Shown: positions 9,579 to 19,436 of the stretch, piece after piece
Layout: every line of letters starts with the position of its first letter
How positions within the stretch are numbered: the first letter of the stretch is position 1
Source: Clostridiales bacterium
Lineage (GTDB): Bacteria > Bacillota > Clostridia > Oscillospirales > CAG-272
DNA length: 45,705 bases
Reading direction: 5' to 3'
Assembly: GCA_012841635.1 (NCBI GenBank)
Contig: DUUJ01000051.1
Coordinates: 1-45,705 of the forward strand
The notes under the pieces: model-generated
Told to the model about the DNA's origin: nothing
The model's input: the letters and a program-made list of their open reading frames with translations, nothing else
Database searches by the model: none
Program-made: the position numbers and the translations under genes

Positions 9579-11324
9579 ATGGCAAACAAGGATAACAAAA
9601 GTTTAAACAACGAACAGCACATTTCCACATCGAATTCGCTCGGCGACGAACAGCGCGTCAGGGTGCTTTCTCCCTCGATGCTGGTTATTAAGCGTTTTTT
9701 CCGCAACCGACTGGCGGTCATAGGGCTTATAACTATTGCGTCTATGTTTGTCTTTTCATTCATAGGACCGTTTTTCTCCCCTTACGGCGAGATACAGCAG
9801 TTTATGAAGGTCGAAAGAGAAATTCAGACTTATGCCGGCGCGACTTACAACACAAATTACTATTACACGACCGCTCCCGGACGTGATTTCACCTCAATTG
9901 ACAAAGCGGCCTTTGTTCTGGCTGCAAACAACCGCCATGAAAGCTTCTCTTCCGGCGGCAGAACCTACCACATCAACACCCTTTCTCAGGACGATACTTA
10001 CCTGCTTGGAGAGGAAAATGCCGTCGCCGATTTCATATCTCTCGGCGAGAATATTACAATAACTCCCAAATCCGGCGCTGCTCTTCCGTCCGGTTTTAAT
10101 GAGACTGCAGCGGAAGCAGTAGCCTCCGGCGCCGACAAATTCGTTATCGATAACGTCGAATATCACATCTTCTCGTCAAAGCGTTCTTCATATATTTATA
10201 CGCTGTCTGACACCGTTCTTCTGACGAAGGACTTGTTCAACCCTTACACCCCGGACAGCGAAATCAGCTTCGAGCTCCAGAAAAACTCCGAGCTTGCCAT
10301 GGCTTCAAACGAAACTACCTTCGAAGCCGACGGCATAAAATACGCGCTTGAAACCAAAGACAGCAAGATAACCATATTAAAGGACGGCGAACCTTATGCC
10401 GATATATCCAACCTCATTATAACATCAACCGCAGCCGGACGCTTCATCAGTATCCCGTTCCGCAATGCCGTTGAGAAAGCCATCTCAGATAACGCGGATT
10501 CTTTTATAATGCCTGATGAAAGCGGCGAGGAAATAGAATATAATATTATCCGCCGCGATCTGGAATATGCGATACAAACGATCAGCGAGGTCGATCTTCT
10601 CGATACATACGCCTCACCTTCTGTAAAGCACTGGGTGGGAACCAACGGCGCCGGAATGGATATGCTTACCCGTCTGATGTATGGCGGACGCATTTCCCTT
10701 TCCATCGGATTTGTTGTCATATTTATCGAAATGTTTATCGGCGTCATAATGGGCGGTATTTCCGGCTTCTTCGGAGGGGTCGCCGATACCATAATAATGC
10801 GTATAGTCGATACTATGAACTGTATCCCGACGCTGCCGCTGTATATCATACTCGGCACCATTATGGCTACGCTGCACATAGATCCGACCTTGCGAATCTA
10901 CCTTCTTATGGTGGTTTTAGGAATTACCGGCTGGACGGGTATTGCCCGAGTCGTAAGAGGACAAATCCTTTCGCTTCGCGAACAGGAATTCATGCTCGCC
11001 GAGGAAGCGCTGGGCATGTCGACACGCCGACGCATCTTCCATCATCTGATCCCCAACGTTATCCCTCAGCTGATAGTTTATGCGACAATGGGTCTCGGTT
11101 CAATCATTCTTACCGAAGCAACGCTTTCCTTCCTTAACTTAGGAGTCAAGTATCCCTATGCATCATGGGGAAATATCGTAAACGCCGTAAACGACAGCTA
11201 TGTTCTGACAAACTACACCTTTGCCTGGATTCCCGCAGGTCTTCTGATCCTTATCACGGTGCTTGGCTTCAACTTCATCGGCGACGGTCTGCGCGATGCA
11301 TTCGACCCGAAGATGAAGAGATGA
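9579..11324 (+). CDS. oppC: ABC transporter permease, OppC/DppC type, with about 275-aa extracytoplasmic insertion
   Basis: TM1 FFRNRLAVIGLITIASMFVF, DMLTRLMYGGRISLSIGF, EAA-loop LAEEALGMSTRRRIFHHLIPNV, FNFIGDGLRDAFDPKMKR C-terminus. Confidence 0.92.
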   Translation: MANKDNKSLNNEQHISTSNSLGDEQRVRVLSPSMLVIKRFFRNRLAVIGLITIASMFVFSFIGPFFSPYGEIQQFMKVEREIQTYAGATYNTNYYYTTAPGRDFTSIDKAAFVLAANNRHESFSSGGRTYHINTLSQDDTYLLGEENAVADFISLGENITITPKSGAALPSGFNETAAEAVASGADKFVIDNVEYHIFSSKRSSYIYTLSDTVLLTKDLFNPYTPDSEISFELQKNSELAMASNETTFEADGIKYALETKDSKITILKDGEPYADISNLIITSTAAGRFISIPFRNAVEKAISDNADSFIMPDESGEEIEYNIIRRDLEYAIQTISEVDLLDTYASPSVKHWVGTNGAGMDMLTRLMYGGRISLSIGFVVIFIEMFIGVIMGGISGFFGGVADTIIMRIVDTMNCIPTLPLYIILGTIMATLHIDPTLRIYLLMVVLGITGWTGIARVVRGQILSLREQEFMLAEEALGMSTRRRIFHHLIPNVIPQLIVYATMGLGSIILTEATLSFLNLGVKYPYASWGNIVNAVNDSYVLTNYTFAWIPAGLLILITVLGFNFIGDGLRDAFDPKMKR

Positions 11325-11366
11325 CCATTGAAAAAAGACGAAAACAACAAATGAGGTCAGAATATC

Positions 11367-12602
11367 ATGCCAGATAAAGACGAAATGAATATACAGAATA
11401 ACGGAAGCGAAGAAGTTAAAGCCAAAACTGCGGTTAAAAACGTAAACTACCTTACTGCGAAAGAATCCCGTGAAATTTCCCGCAGGAACCGCAAGATTAT
11501 CAGCGCTCTCGAAAAGGAATATAACCGCAAGAATATTTCTCCCGAAGAATATACGACCGAGATGCACGATAAAAACAATATCCTCGAAGTCGATAATCTT
11601 CATACCTATTTCTATACCGATGTAGGAACGGTTAAGGCGGTTGACGGTGTCAGCTTTGATGTTCCGCGCGGCAAGACAGTCGGAATAGTCGGCGAATCCG
11701 GTTGCGGAAAATCGGTAACTTCACTTTCCATCATGCAGCTTCTGCAGCGTCCTCAGGGGCAGATTGTCAAGGGCGAGATACGCTTCAATTTAGGCGACAA
11801 AGCGGTCAACATCGCGAAGGTTCCGATCAAGCATATGCAGAAGATCCGCGGCAACAAGATCAGTATGATCTTCCAGGAGCCGATGACTTCTCTGAATCCG
11901 GTTTTCAGGATCGGAATGCAGCTCGATGAGGTCATTGCGCTGCACAATCCCGATATGACAAAGGAAGATGTCAAGGATCGCTCTATCGAGATGCTGAAAA
12001 CCGTCGGTATCGCAAATGCCGAAGGCGTTTACAGAATGTATCCGCACGAACTCTCCGGCGGTATGCGCCAGAGAGTTATGATAGCGATGGCGCTTGCCTG
12101 CTCACCCTCGCTTATCATCGCCGATGAGCCGACGACGGCTCTCGACGTTACCATTCAGGCGCAGATCCTCGACCTGCTTCGCACACTTAAAGAGAGGATC
12201 AACAGCTCGATCATGCTGATAACCCACGACCTCGGAGTCATCGCGGAGATGGCGGACTATGTGGTCGTTATGTATGCCGGACGGGTTATCGAAAGCGGCA
12301 CTTCGATGGATATATTCAAGGATCCGCGGCATCCATACACTCTCGGTCTTATGAAGTCGAAACCGGTTATCAATCGCCGGGTTGACAGGCTTTACAACAT
12401 TCCTGGCAACGTTCCGAACCCTATTGACATGCCGGATTACTGTTATTTCAAGGATCGCTGCTCCTTCTGCGTAAAACGCTGCGACGGCGCTTATCCTCCG
12501 GTTATCAAAATAAGCGAAACTCACAAGGTCAGCTGCTGGCTTTATGAAAATGATATAAACTACTCCCTCGGGGACAACGCAGAGAAAGGCGGTGGCAAAT
12601 GA
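11367..12602 (+). CDS. oppD: ABC transporter ATP-binding protein, OppD type
   Basis: Walker [24 protein letters not shown] signature, Walker [14 protein letters not shown]-terminal Cys motif [13 protein letters not shown]. Confidence 0.95.
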   Translation: MPDKDEMNIQNNGSEEVKAKTAVKNVNYLTAKESREISRRNRKIISALEKEYNRKNISPEEYTTEMHDKNNILEVDNLHTYFYTDVGTVKAVDGVSFDVPRGKTVGIVGESGCGKSVTSLSIMQLLQRPQGQIVKGEIRFNLGDKAVNIAKVPIKHMQKIRGNKISMIFQEPMTSLNPVFRIGMQLDEVIALHNPDMTKEDVKDRSIEMLKTVGIANAEGVYRMYPHELSGGMRQRVMIAMALACSPSLIIADEPTTALDVTIQAQILDLLRTLKERINSSIMLITHDLGVIAEMADYVVVMYAGRVIESGTSMDIFKDPRHPYTLGLMKSKPVINRRVDRLYNIPGNVPNPIDMPDYCYFKDRCSFCVKRCDGAYPPVIKISETHKVSCWLYENDINYSLGDNAEKGGGK

Positions 12603-13708
12603 GCGAAATAATTAAATCCGCAAATAGAACGGCAAAAGCTATCGTTCACAGCGATGACAACATAATCGAAGTCGCCGATCTTAAAACCTGGTTTCCTATC
12701 AGAAACGGGCTTTTCTCCCGCATTACCGGATATGTCAAAGCGGTCGACGGAGTTACTTTTTCGATCAAAAAGGGACAGACAATGGGTCTTGTCGGCGAAT
12801 CGGGATGCGGAAAGACAACAGTCGGACGTACGATCCTCCGGCTTGTTCCGAAAACCGACGGAGAGGTGCTGTTTGACGGGAAAAATGTCTATGATCTGAA
12901 TCAAGGGGAGCTTCGGGATATCAGACCGAGAATGCAGATCATCTTCCAGGACCCCTATTCCTCTCTTTCTCCGAGAATGCCGGTAGGCGAGATAATCGGC
13001 GAAGCCGTCCGCGAACACAACATAGTTCCTAAGGATGAGTTCAACGATTATATTACTTCGGTAATGGTAAACTGCGGCTTGCAGGCTTATCACAAAGACC
13101 GTTACCCGCATGAATTCTCCGGCGGTCAGCGGCAGCGCATCTGCATCGCCCGCGCGCTTGCGCTCGATCCCGACTTCATTGTCTGCGACGAGCCGGTTTC
13201 CGCTCTCGATGTTTCGATTCAGGCGCAGATAATAAACCTGCTGAGCGACCTTCAGGAGAAATTCAACCTCGCGTATCTATTTATCTCTCACGACTTATCC
13301 GTCGTCGAGCATATTTCGGATACAATAGGCGTTATGTATCTGGGTTCGCTGGTCGAATCCGGCGACAAAGAGGCGATCTTCTCGCATCCCTGTCATCCGT
13401 ATACTCAGGCGCTCTTCTCAGCCATCCCGGTTCCCGACCCGACTTACAAGATGCAGAAGATACCGCTTGAAGGCTCGATTCCTTCACCTGCCAATCCTCC
13501 CGCCGGATGCAAATTCCATACAAGGTGCCGTTACTGCATGGATAAATGCAAAAAGGAGACTCCGAAGACATTCGAAGTCGAGAAAAATCACTTTGTCGTA
13601 TGTCACCTCTACGACGACAACAAGACCGTCGAAGAGGTGGACGCGATAATCAAGGCAAAGGATATCGAACTTAACAAACAGGAGAACATCTCCACCGCCG
13701 GTATTTAA
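12599..13708 (+). CDS. oppF: ABC transporter ATP-binding protein, OppF type
   Basis: Walker A GESGCGKT, FSGGQRQRICIARAL, FIVCDEPVSALDVSIQ; overlaps oppD stop by 4 nt. Confidence 0.95.
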   Translation: MSEIIKSANRTAKAIVHSDDNIIEVADLKTWFPIRNGLFSRITGYVKAVDGVTFSIKKGQTMGLVGESGCGKTTVGRTILRLVPKTDGEVLFDGKNVYDLNQGELRDIRPRMQIIFQDPYSSLSPRMPVGEIIGEAVREHNIVPKDEFNDYITSVMVNCGLQAYHKDRYPHEFSGGQRQRICIARALALDPDFIVCDEPVSALDVSIQAQIINLLSDLQEKFNLAYLFISHDLSVVEHISDTIGVMYLGSLVESGDKEAIFSHPCHPYTQALFSAIPVPDPTYKMQKIPLEGSIPSPANPPAGCKFHTRCRYCMDKCKKETPKTFEVEKNHFVVCHLYDDNKTVEEVDAIIKAKDIELNKQENISTAGI

Positions 13709-13711
13709 CCA

Positions 13712-14008
13712 ATGAAGCGCAGACAATACGACGATGACGACGGCCGCGTGATTGCGCCGATGAATATCGACGGTATGCCTTACAACACCGGACTGCGGGG
13801 TTTTCTTCGGAAGCAGATGGAAAAACGCCGCGAAGAAAAAGAGTCCGACGACTCCGGAAACACCTCGGTGCCTGCGCCTGCAACCGATCGGCGAACCGAG
13901 CGGGAGATTACTTTTCACGCTGTTTTGGCTGCACTGTTTATCGCCTTGATTTTCGGAGGGTGCATCGCGCTGTTTATTCTGTTCTGTACCAATATCTGGT
14001 TTGCATAA
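13712..14008 (+). CDS. Small protein with acidic-basic N-terminus and single C-terminal TM helix, unknown function
   Basis: Start 3 nt after oppF stop, same operon; YDDDDGRVIAPMNIDGMPYN motif and one TM helix near the C-terminus. Confidence 0.75.
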   Translation: MKRRQYDDDDGRVIAPMNIDGMPYNTGLRGFLRKQMEKRREEKESDDSGNTSVPAPATDRRTEREITFHAVLAALFIALIFGGCIALFILFCTNIWFA

Positions 14009-14033
14009 ATTATCTTTTTTAAAATCATCAGAT

Positions 14034-14066
14034 TACCTCTCGTCTTAATAAGCCGGGAGGTCTTTT
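14034..14066 (+). terminator. Probable terminator of the opp-like operon
   Basis: ACCTCTCG...CGGGAGGT stem (with one G-U) followed by CTTTT. Confidence 0.5.
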
Positions 14067-14348
14067 GTATCTTGCAGCTTTTTTATGTGATTATAATCAA
14101 ATATATGTAAATTAATGTTAATTGTTAATCGTTGTTTTTACATATGTAACATTTTGTTTTTATTAACATATCGTTTAATATTTCCGCTTTAAAAGACAGT
14201 GTGTTTTAAGGTACAATATATAGTGTATAATGGGGGAGAATGGGTTAAACACATTATTCGCCTTCCATAATTGAACATTTTGTCCGCCCGCAGCCGACAG
14301 GCGAGCGGATTTTATACAAATATAATGCCGGAGATTGGAAGCAATTAA

Positions 14349-15755
14349 GTGAAAAACGACAAGAACTCAGCACAGCTCCGTAAACAGCTCGAAAATGAGT
14401 CTTCGCCTGCCCGGGATTTTATTTCCGGTCTCTTCGATGAGAGGACTTTCACTGAGCTCGGCGCGTATATCCGCCGCGTACCAAACGAAGCAGACAAGCT
14501 TTTCGGAACCCCCGATGAGGGCGACTTCGAATCGGTAATCTGCGGCTACGGCGCGGTTGAAGGCAGGCTGGTATACGCTTTCGCGCAGGACAGCACGAAA
14601 ATGAAAGGCGCTCTTACCTCCGCTCACGCAAAGAAAATCACCGATCTTTTGGACAAAGCGCTTCAAAGCGGCGCGCCTGTCGTCGGCGTATTCTCTTCAA
14701 ACGGCGCGGTCGTCACCGAAGGTGTTGCCGGAATGGCCGGATACGGAGCGATAATCCGCCGTTTTACCGAATGCAAGGGTGAGATCCCCCTCATTTCGAT
14801 TGTTGACGGTGTCTGCGCTTCTACCGCCGCTGCGATAGCTTCGATTTCCGATGTCACGGCGATCACCGACAAAGGATCTCTTTATGTCGCCCCGCCCTTT
14901 ATTTTGAAGGAGAGATATTCCGACAATTCAGCCGGCAGCGCTGATTTTGCCGCCGAAACGGGTCAGGCTGACATACGGGTCAAATCATCGGCTGAAGCCG
15001 CGGAAACCGTAAGAACCTTGCTTACAAAACTCCCTTCAAACAGCGGAGAGGTTGCTGTTGACGTTTCAGATGACGATCTCAACCGTCTTACTCCCGAAAT
15101 TTCCTCTCTCAATCCCGACAGCCTTGATATACATGATGTAATTAAGGCAGTTTCCGATGAAGGATTTTTCTTTGAGCTCGGCGCCGGATACGCGCCGGAG
15201 CTGGTCAGCGGAATCATTTCCCTCGGCGGACGCAGCGTCGGTGTTGTCGCAAATCAGCCTGAAGTTAACGGCGGACGGATAACTCCGAAGGCTGCCGAAA
15301 AAGCTTCAAAGCTTATTGATCTCTGCGATTCATTTAATATTCCGATATTGACACTTGTCGATACTCTCGGATTTGATATAAGCGGCGAAGCCGAAAAATA
15401 CGGCTTCTCCCAGTCACTCGGATTGCTCGGATTTTCTTACAGCTCTGCGTCGGTGCCTCTGGTAACTGTCGTTATCGGACCGGCTTACGGCGGAGCATAT
15501 GTGCTTATGGGTTCTAAATCTCTCGGCGCCGATGTCTGCTATGCGCTTGACACTGCCAGGATCGCTCCTCTCGCGCCTGATGCCGCTGCCGAGTTTCTGA
15601 AGGGTGAAATGTCGAAAGACGAAGCGAAGAAGATTTACGGCGAAAAGATCGCTTCCCCGCTTGCGGCGGCCAAAGCCGGCGACATTGATGATATTATTGC
15701 TGCCGAAGAGCTTCGCCAGCATATCATCTCGGCTTTTGAGATGCTTTGCAGCTGA
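14349..15755 (+). CDS. Divergent carboxyltransferase-family protein (MmdA / acyl-CoA carboxyltransferase beta-like)
   Basis: GTG start; C-terminal half has LVDTLGFDISGEAEKYG, PLVTVVIGPAYGGAYVLMGSKSLGAD; N-half degenerate. Confidence 0.82.
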   Translation: MKNDKNSAQLRKQLENESSPARDFISGLFDERTFTELGAYIRRVPNEADKLFGTPDEGDFESVICGYGAVEGRLVYAFAQDSTKMKGALTSAHAKKITDLLDKALQSGAPVVGVFSSNGAVVTEGVAGMAGYGAIIRRFTECKGEIPLISIVDGVCASTAAAIASISDVTAITDKGSLYVAPPFILKERYSDNSAGSADFAAETGQADIRVKSSAEAAETVRTLLTKLPSNSGEVAVDVSDDDLNRLTPEISSLNPDSLDIHDVIKAVSDEGFFFELGAGYAPELVSGIISLGGRSVGVVANQPEVNGGRITPKAAEKASKLIDLCDSFNIPILTLVDTLGFDISGEAEKYGFSQSLGLLGFSYSSASVPLVTVVIGPAYGGAYVLMGSKSLGADVCYALDTARIAPLAPDAAAEFLKGEMSKDEAKKIYGEKIASPLAAAKAGDIDDIIAAEELRQHIISAFEMLCS

Positions 15756-15765
15756 GGAGCCGAAT

Positions 15766-16188
15766 ATGAATTCAATTAATTTATTATATGTTGCCGCAGC
15801 GGTCACCCGCAGGCTTGAGTCCGGCATCGGAAGCTCGATGTCAGACGCGCCGCGAAGTGAAAATCTGCTGCTCGGACTGAGAGTCACTATCCTCGGTATG
15901 GGGATGTGCTTCGTCGTATTGATGTTGCTCTGGGGAGTTCTGGAGCTTTTCAGGGTCTTTCTTTACCGCAAAAATTCCGATAAAAACGTGGATGAAGGCG
16001 AAAAAGACATCGTTGTTCCGGATTTTCCCGCTATTGAATCACGCTCAGATACCGGAGATGAGCTGATTGCCGTAATTACGGCCGCCGCTGCCGCCTATCT
16101 TTCTGCCGAAGCAGAACTAAAAGCCGCATCGGGAGAGCCGGTTCCGGATACCCGATTCCGCGTGGTAAGTTTCAGGAAAAAAGCTTAA
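15766..16188 (+). CDS. OadG-family (gamma subunit) small membrane protein
   Basis: Single TM NLLLGLRVTILGMGMCFVVLMLLWGVLELFRVF; between carboxyltransferase and BCCP genes. Confidence 0.78.
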   Translation: MNSINLLYVAAAVTRRLESGIGSSMSDAPRSENLLLGLRVTILGMGMCFVVLMLLWGVLELFRVFLYRKNSDKNVDEGEKDIVVPDFPAIESRSDTGDELIAVITAAAAAYLSAEAELKAASGEPVPDTRFRVVSFRKKA

Positions 16189-16219
16189 CTTAACAAGATT
16201 TATTAAGAGGATTTATATA

Positions 16220-16624
16220 ATGAAAAAATTCAATATAACCGTCAACGGCACGACTTATGAAGTTGTAGTGGAAGAGATCGACGCAACAGCTGCACCTAAA
16301 GCTGCTTCGGCTCCGACAGCGGCACCAGCTGCCGCACCTGTGCCACCGGCACCTGCGCCGGCTCCCGCTCCTGCACCTGCAGCTCCCGCTGTGCAAACCG
16401 GCAGCGAGGGAGCTCTTAAAATAACCTGTCCGATGCCCGGAACGATAGTCAAGCTGAACTATTCAGCCGGTCAGACAGTCAAGCGAGGCGATGTCCTCTG
16501 CCTCTTTGAAGCCATGAAGATGGAAAACGAGATCATGTGTCCGCAGGACGGAGTCGTTGCTTCCGTCAATGTTACCGTCGGACAGACGGTGAACGCCGGG
16601 GATCTCCTCTTTACGCTGAACTGA
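16220..16624 (+). CDS. Biotin carboxyl carrier protein with Ala/Pro-rich linker
   Basis: Biotinylation motif FEAMKMENEI; APAPAPAPAAPA linker. Confidence 0.95.
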   Translation: MKKFNITVNGTTYEVVVEEIDATAAPKAASAPTAAPAAAPVPPAPAPAPAPAPAAPAVQTGSEGALKITCPMPGTIVKLNYSAGQTVKRGDVLCLFEAMKMENEIMCPQDGVVASVNVTVGQTVNAGDLLFTLN

Positions 16625-16725
16625 CCGCTGTCGAATGACGGGACCGTCCGGCGGCGGGCCCTCACGGCTTCAAATATTATTGATAACTCTCTGCCGTGTG
16701 ACTTAGCCGGAGAAAGCTTGTTATT

Positions 16726-17910
16726 ATGATAGATTTTTTTGTAAATTTCTGGAAAACCACCAGCCTTTATTTTGCCGCTTCCGAGCCGCTGACCTTCCTG
16801 AAATATATATTAATGTATATAATCGTGGTAGTGCTTTTCTACCTTGCGATTAAAAAAGACTTTGAACCGCTGCTGCTCATTCCGATCGCTTTCGGAATGT
16901 TTCTTGCCAACCTTCCTGGCGCGAATCTTTATCATCCGGAGCTCTTCCTCGTTCCCGATGCTCAGTTTGATATTTTACGCGTGTTTAAAGAGGGCGGCTT
17001 GCTTGACTTGCTTTACCTCGGAGTAAAGCTCGGAGTTTATCCCTCGCTTATCTTTATGGGCGTCGGCGCAATGACCGATTTCTCTCCCCTTATCGCAAAC
17101 CCCAAATCAATACTCCTCGGCGCTGCCGCGCAGCTTGGCGTATTTGCCGCCTTCCTCGGCGCGATTGCTATCGGATTCACTCCAGAAGCTGCTGCTTCCA
17201 TCGGAATAATCGGAGGCGCTGACGGACCTACCGCCGTGCTTGTCACAAAAACTCTTGCGCCTCAGCTGCTCGGAGCAATCGCTATTGCCGCTTATTCATA
17301 TATGGCGCTGATTCCTATTATACAGCCTCCGTTCATGCGCATGCTGACTACAAAGAAGGAACGCAGTATTGTAATGGAGACTCTTCGCCCGGTATCAAAA
17401 CTCGAAAAAGTTGCCTTTCCGGTCGTAGTGACTATAATCGTCTGCCTTATTCTCCCGGATGCCGCCCCGCTTGTCGGACTTCTTATGCTCGGAAACCTGT
17501 TTGCCGTCTCCGGAGTAACCGACAGACTTTCAAAAACTGCTCAGAATGAACTGATTAATATCGTAACTATTTTCCTCGGAGTTTCGGTCGGCGCAACGGC
17601 TAACGCCGAAAGGTTCCTGACATTTGAGACGATTTCAATCATCGTTTTGGGACTCTGCGCATTTATCTTCTCTACCATCGGCGGAGTTTTATTCGGCAAG
17701 TTCATGTGCTGGGTAACCAAAGGAAAGATCAACCCGCTTATCGGTTCTGCCGGCGTTTCTGCCGTTCCGATGGCTGCGAGAGTTTCTCAGGTAGTCGGGC
17801 AGCAGGAAAATCCGGCAAACTTCCTTCTCATGCACGCTATGGGACCTAACGTTGCCGGAGTTATAGGTTCTGCGGTCGCTGCGGGAGTCTTCCTCAGCAC
17901 ATTCAAATGA
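16726..17910 (+). CDS. Na+-transporting decarboxylase beta subunit (OadB/MmdB/GcdB family)
   Basis: [66 protein letters not shown]. Confidence 0.95.
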   Translation: MIDFFVNFWKTTSLYFAASEPLTFLKYILMYIIVVVLFYLAIKKDFEPLLLIPIAFGMFLANLPGANLYHPELFLVPDAQFDILRVFKEGGLLDLLYLGVKLGVYPSLIFMGVGAMTDFSPLIANPKSILLGAAAQLGVFAAFLGAIAIGFTPEAAASIGIIGGADGPTAVLVTKTLAPQLLGAIAIAAYSYMALIPIIQPPFMRMLTTKKERSIVMETLRPVSKLEKVAFPVVVTIIVCLILPDAAPLVGLLMLGNLFAVSGVTDRLSKTAQNELINIVTIFLGVSVGATANAERFLTFETISIIVLGLCAFIFSTIGGVLFGKFMCWVTKGKINPLIGSAGVSAVPMAARVSQVVGQQENPANFLLMHAMGPNVAGVIGSAVAAGVFLSTFK

Positions 17911-17983
17911 TTTCCGCTTCGGTTATACATGATCCGGAATCCGTCAATATAAATAATAATTCGTCAACCTACAGGAGATATAT

Positions 17984-19381
17984 ATGGCTAAAGTAAAAAT
18001 CTGCGAGACGGTATTGCGCGACGCGCATCAGTCTCTTATCGCCACCAGAATGACGACCGATGATATGCTCCCGGCGCTTGAACTTTTGGATGAAGTCGGA
18101 TATCATTCGCTTGAAGTATGGGGCGGGGCAACCTTCGACTCTTGCCTGCGCTTTCTCAACGAAGACCCGTGGGAGCGGCTTCGAAAAATCCGCAAAACCT
18201 GCAAAAACACAAAACTCCAGATGCTCTTCCGCGGTCAGAATATTTTGGGATATCGTCATTATCCCGACGATGTCGTCGAGTATTTCGTGCAGAAGTCTCT
18301 GGCCAACGGTATAGATATAATCCGCATTTTCGACGCTTTGAACGATCCGCGCAACCTTGAAACCGCCGTTAAGGCGACGATAAAAGAGGGCGGTCATGTT
18401 CAGGCGGCGCTCTCCTACACGATTTCTCCTGTCCATAACAACGAATATTTCGCTGATTTTGCCAAAACCCTTGAAGATATGGGCGCAAATTCAATCTGCA
18501 TAAAGGACATGGCGGGATTGCTCAAGCCTTACAGCGCGTATGAACTGGTAAAGGCTATTAAATCGAAATGCTGCCTTCCGGTAGAGCTGCATACTCACTA
18601 CACCACCGGCCTTGCTTCAATGACTGCGATTAAGGCTATCGAAGCCGGCTGCGATATCGTTGATACCGCTATCTCTCCGCTCGCGATGGGTACTTCCCAG
18701 ATGCCTACCGAGGCTCTTGTCGCGTCTCTTCAGGACACCGAATATGACACCGGTCTTAACTTAAAGAAACTCGACGCCGTCGCGGTACAATTCACGAAAC
18801 TGCGCGAGAAATACCTTGAAAGCAATCAGCTTGATCCGAAGGTGCTTGCCGTCAACGTAAAGACCCTGCTTTATCAGGTTCCGGGCGGAATGTATTCCAA
18901 CCTGCTTTCACAGCTCAAGGCTCAGGGGAAGTCCGACAAGCTGAACGAGGTGCTTGAGGAAGTGCCGCTCGTCCGTAAAGATGCCGGATATCCTCCGCTT
19001 GTTACCCCGACTTCCCAGATAGTCGGCACACAGGCTGTTATGAATGTTCTCTCCGGCGAGAGATACAAGATGGTTTCGAATGAATTCAAGGCGCTTGTAC
19101 GCGGTGAATACGGAAAAACGCCTGTCGAAATCGATCCGGATTTCCGCCGTCAGATAATCGGCGATGATGAGCCGATTACCTGCCGCCCCGCCGATCTGAT
19201 CGAACCGGAACTGCCGAAGCTGCGCGAGAAGCTCAAAGATATCGCTATTCAGGATGAAGATATACTCAGCTACGCGCTCTTTGATCAGGTTGCGATGAAG
19301 TTCTTCGACTACCGCGCAATGCAGAAGCTGAACCTTGACGGGGAAGCCGGCGACAAGACCCTGAAAGTTCATCCGGTATAA
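17984..19381 (+). CDS. Oxaloacetate decarboxylase alpha / pyruvate carboxylase B-type carboxyltransferase (no C-terminal biotin domain)
   Basis: ETVLRDAHQSLIATRM, EVWGGATFDSCLRFLNEDPWERLR, KDMAGLLKPYSAYELV, ELHTHYTTG. Confidence 0.95.
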   Translation: MAKVKICETVLRDAHQSLIATRMTTDDMLPALELLDEVGYHSLEVWGGATFDSCLRFLNEDPWERLRKIRKTCKNTKLQMLFRGQNILGYRHYPDDVVEYFVQKSLANGIDIIRIFDALNDPRNLETAVKATIKEGGHVQAALSYTISPVHNNEYFADFAKTLEDMGANSICIKDMAGLLKPYSAYELVKAIKSKCCLPVELHTHYTTGLASMTAIKAIEAGCDIVDTAISPLAMGTSQMPTEALVASLQDTEYDTGLNLKKLDAVAVQFTKLREKYLESNQLDPKVLAVNVKTLLYQVPGGMYSNLLSQLKAQGKSDKLNEVLEEVPLVRKDAGYPPLVTPTSQIVGTQAVMNVLSGERYKMVSNEFKALVRGEYGKTPVEIDPDFRRQIIGDDEPITCRPADLIEPELPKLREKLKDIAIQDEDILSYALFDQVAMKFFDYRAMQKLNLDGEAGDKTLKVHPV

Positions 19382-19397
19382 GATTCAGTATAAAAAC

Positions 19398-19436
19398 AGA
19401 GGAAGCCATTAAAAGCTTCCTCTTATTTTTTATTTT
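19398..19436 (+). terminator. Rho-independent terminator of the decarboxylase operon
   Basis: AGAGGAAGC-CATTAAA-GCTTCCTCT then TATTTTTTATTTT. Confidence 0.9.

Noticed and set aside
16292-16400. GC-rich short repeat tract considered as a tandem repeat or CRISPR-like locus
   Set aside because: It encodes the APAPAP linker of BCCP, an expected flexible hinge.
16190-16452. Ala/Gly- and Cys/Arg-rich ORFs antisense to the BCCP linker
   Set aside because: Products of the Ala/Pro-rich linker repeat read on the wrong strand.
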